Part shown: in pieces, positions 5,357 to 6,054 of the stretch
Layout of the letters: the number at the start of each line of letters is the position of its first letter
Position numbering within the stretch: position 1 is the stretch's first letter
DNA from: Chloroflexota bacterium
Lineage (GTDB): Bacteria; Chloroflexota; Dormibacteria; Dormibacterales; Dormibacteraceae
Length of the DNA: 6,054 nt
Reading direction: 5' to 3'
Assembly (NCBI GenBank): GCA_003446775.1
Contig: DMCH01000160.1
Coordinates: forward strand, 1-6,054
Position numbers and translations under genes: made by a program
Notes under the pieces: generated by a model
Seen by the model: only the letters and a program-made list of their open reading frames with translations
What the model was told of the DNA's origin: nothing
Databases searched by the model: none

Positions 5357-6054
5357 TAATCGAAGGCGTACGGGAGCGGGAACTTCCGGCACAGCTCGAG
5401 CGCACGCTCGTGCACCGAATCGAGCACGGCAGGGTCGTCGATCCGCTCGACCAGGTCGGCAAGGCAGTCGGCGATCGTCACCATCTCCGGCTCGCGCATG
5501 CCGCGGGTGGTCACGAGCGGAGTGCCGACACGGACGCCGCTCGGGTTGAACTTCGACGCCTCGTCGTACGGAATCGAGTTCCGGTTCAGCGTGATGCCGA
5601 CCGTGTCCGCGATGTCCTGCACCTGCTTGCCCGTCCGCTTTTGCGGGCGCAGGTCGATGAGCATCAGGTGGTTGTCGGTGCCGCCGCTCACCAACCTCAG
5701 GCCACGCTCGATCAACCGTCCTGCCATCACTTTGGCGTTCACGACCACCTGCTTTGCGTACACCTTGAAGTCGGGCTTGAGCGCCTCACCGAAGCACACG
5801 GCTTTGGCGGCGATCGCATGCATCAGCGGGCCACCCTGGATGCCTGGGAAGACCGCAGAGTCGATGGCCTTTTGGTGCGCGTTGTCACACAGGATGATCG
5901 CGCCCCATGCGCCCCGGAGAGTCTTCTGGGTCGTGGTCGTGACGATGGGCGCGTGCGGGATTGGCGACGGGTACACGCCACCCGCCACCAGCCCGGCGAC
6001 GTGGGCCATGTCGACCATGAACGTCGCCCCGACCGAGTCGGCGATCTGACGCAT
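5356..6054 (-). CDS. glyA: serine hydroxymethyltransferase, C-terminal ~55% (5' end outside window)
   Basis: Cytosolic PLP enzyme that interconverts serine + tetrahydrofolate and glycine + 5,10-methylene-tetrahydrofolate. The frame is open to the right edge. The Met at 6054 is internal (family pattern F-R-x-I-A-D), so about 185 N-terminal residues are missing; 232 residues remain. Fragment residue n matches E. coli residue n+185: Asp15 and His18 in MVDMAH (E. coli D200, H203), the Schiff-base Lys44 in TTTTQKTL (K229), then FPGIQGGP and Arg175 in GVRVGTP (near R363, substrate carboxylate). Two oddities: the residue before the Lys is Gln, not the usual His228, and the usual LxGPRGG stretch reads LRGAWGA, putting Trp at R235. 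Everything else is orthodox, so the family call is secure while full activity is less so. The gene ends with TAG at 5358-5356, which overlaps the next gene's ribosome binding site, and that downstream gene lies in the same frame. Confidence 0.96.
   Translation of the reverse strand: MRQIADSVGATFMVDMAHVAGLVAGGVYPSPIPHAPIVTTTTQKTLRGAWGAIILCDNAHQKAIDSAVFPGIQGGPLMHAIAAKAVCFGEALKPDFKVYAKQVVVNAKVMAGRLIERGLRLVSGGTDNHLMLIDLRPQKRTGKQVQDIADTVGITLNRNSIPYDEASKFNPSGVRVGTPLVTTRGMREPEMVTIADCLADLVERIDDPAVLDSVHERALELCRKFPLPYAFD

Noticed and set aside
5241..5358. Frameshift or broken 5' end of the wecA-like gene
   Set aside because: The frame is continuous from the glyA stop through the whole gene and encodes a plausible helix; a non-ATG start explains the missing ATG without any lesion.

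Overview
The window is a near-gapless block of minus-strand genes from a high-GC bacterium. Read in the direction of transcription (right to left), the order is glyA (3' part only), a WecA/TagO-type polyprenyl-phosphate GlcNAc-1-phosphate transferase gene, atpZ, atpI, atpB (a), atpE (c), atpF (b), atpH (delta) and atpA (alpha, cut by the left edge). If the wecA-like gene starts at the CTG proposed here, only 42 bases lie between genes (9 + 8 + 13 + 12). No RNA gene, mobile element, repeat array, CRISPR, terminator or convincing promoter was seen. The plus strand holds only open frames that shadow the minus-strand genes.

Organism: the wecA-like gene directly upstream of the atp operon, the high GC and the wording of the F0 subunits suggest a Gram-positive-type (monoderm) lineage such as Actinobacteriota, Dormibacterota or Chloroflexota. 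Subunit c is strikingly like the mycobacterial one, with an Asp in helix 1, an ARQPEAQGR loop and GLVEA.YFIN in helix 2. Subunit a shares IWKAFD, LRLFGNIFAG and QAFIF with the mycobacterial a subunit as I remember it. However, b and delta are separate genes, not the b-delta fusion of mycobacteria, so this is not a Mycobacterium. The phylum is inference from memory; no search was run.

How the genes work together: atpB-E-F-H-A encode membrane and stalk parts of an H+-type F1Fo ATP synthase. The gamma, beta and epsilon genes presumably follow beyond position 1. AtpZ and AtpI are small membrane proteins that precede the structural genes in many operons and help c-ring assembly and/or Mg2+ handling. 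The WecA-like enzyme starts a polyprenyl-linked cell-envelope glycan. GlyA supplies one-carbon units and glycine. The genes look like one transcript: four stop codons (glyA, wecA, atpB, atpH) are fused to the next ribosome binding site as TAGGA, and four other junctions overlap.

No new biological system is apparent; this is a core housekeeping locus. The points worth a second look are residue-level and start-site oddities. They are an SHMT with Gln and Trp at two normally invariant active-site positions, a wecA start that only fits a CTG codon, a c subunit carrying the Met linked to natural bedaquiline resistance, an alpha P-loop reading GDRFTGKT, and an a subunit lacking the usual ionisable partners of its essential Arg.
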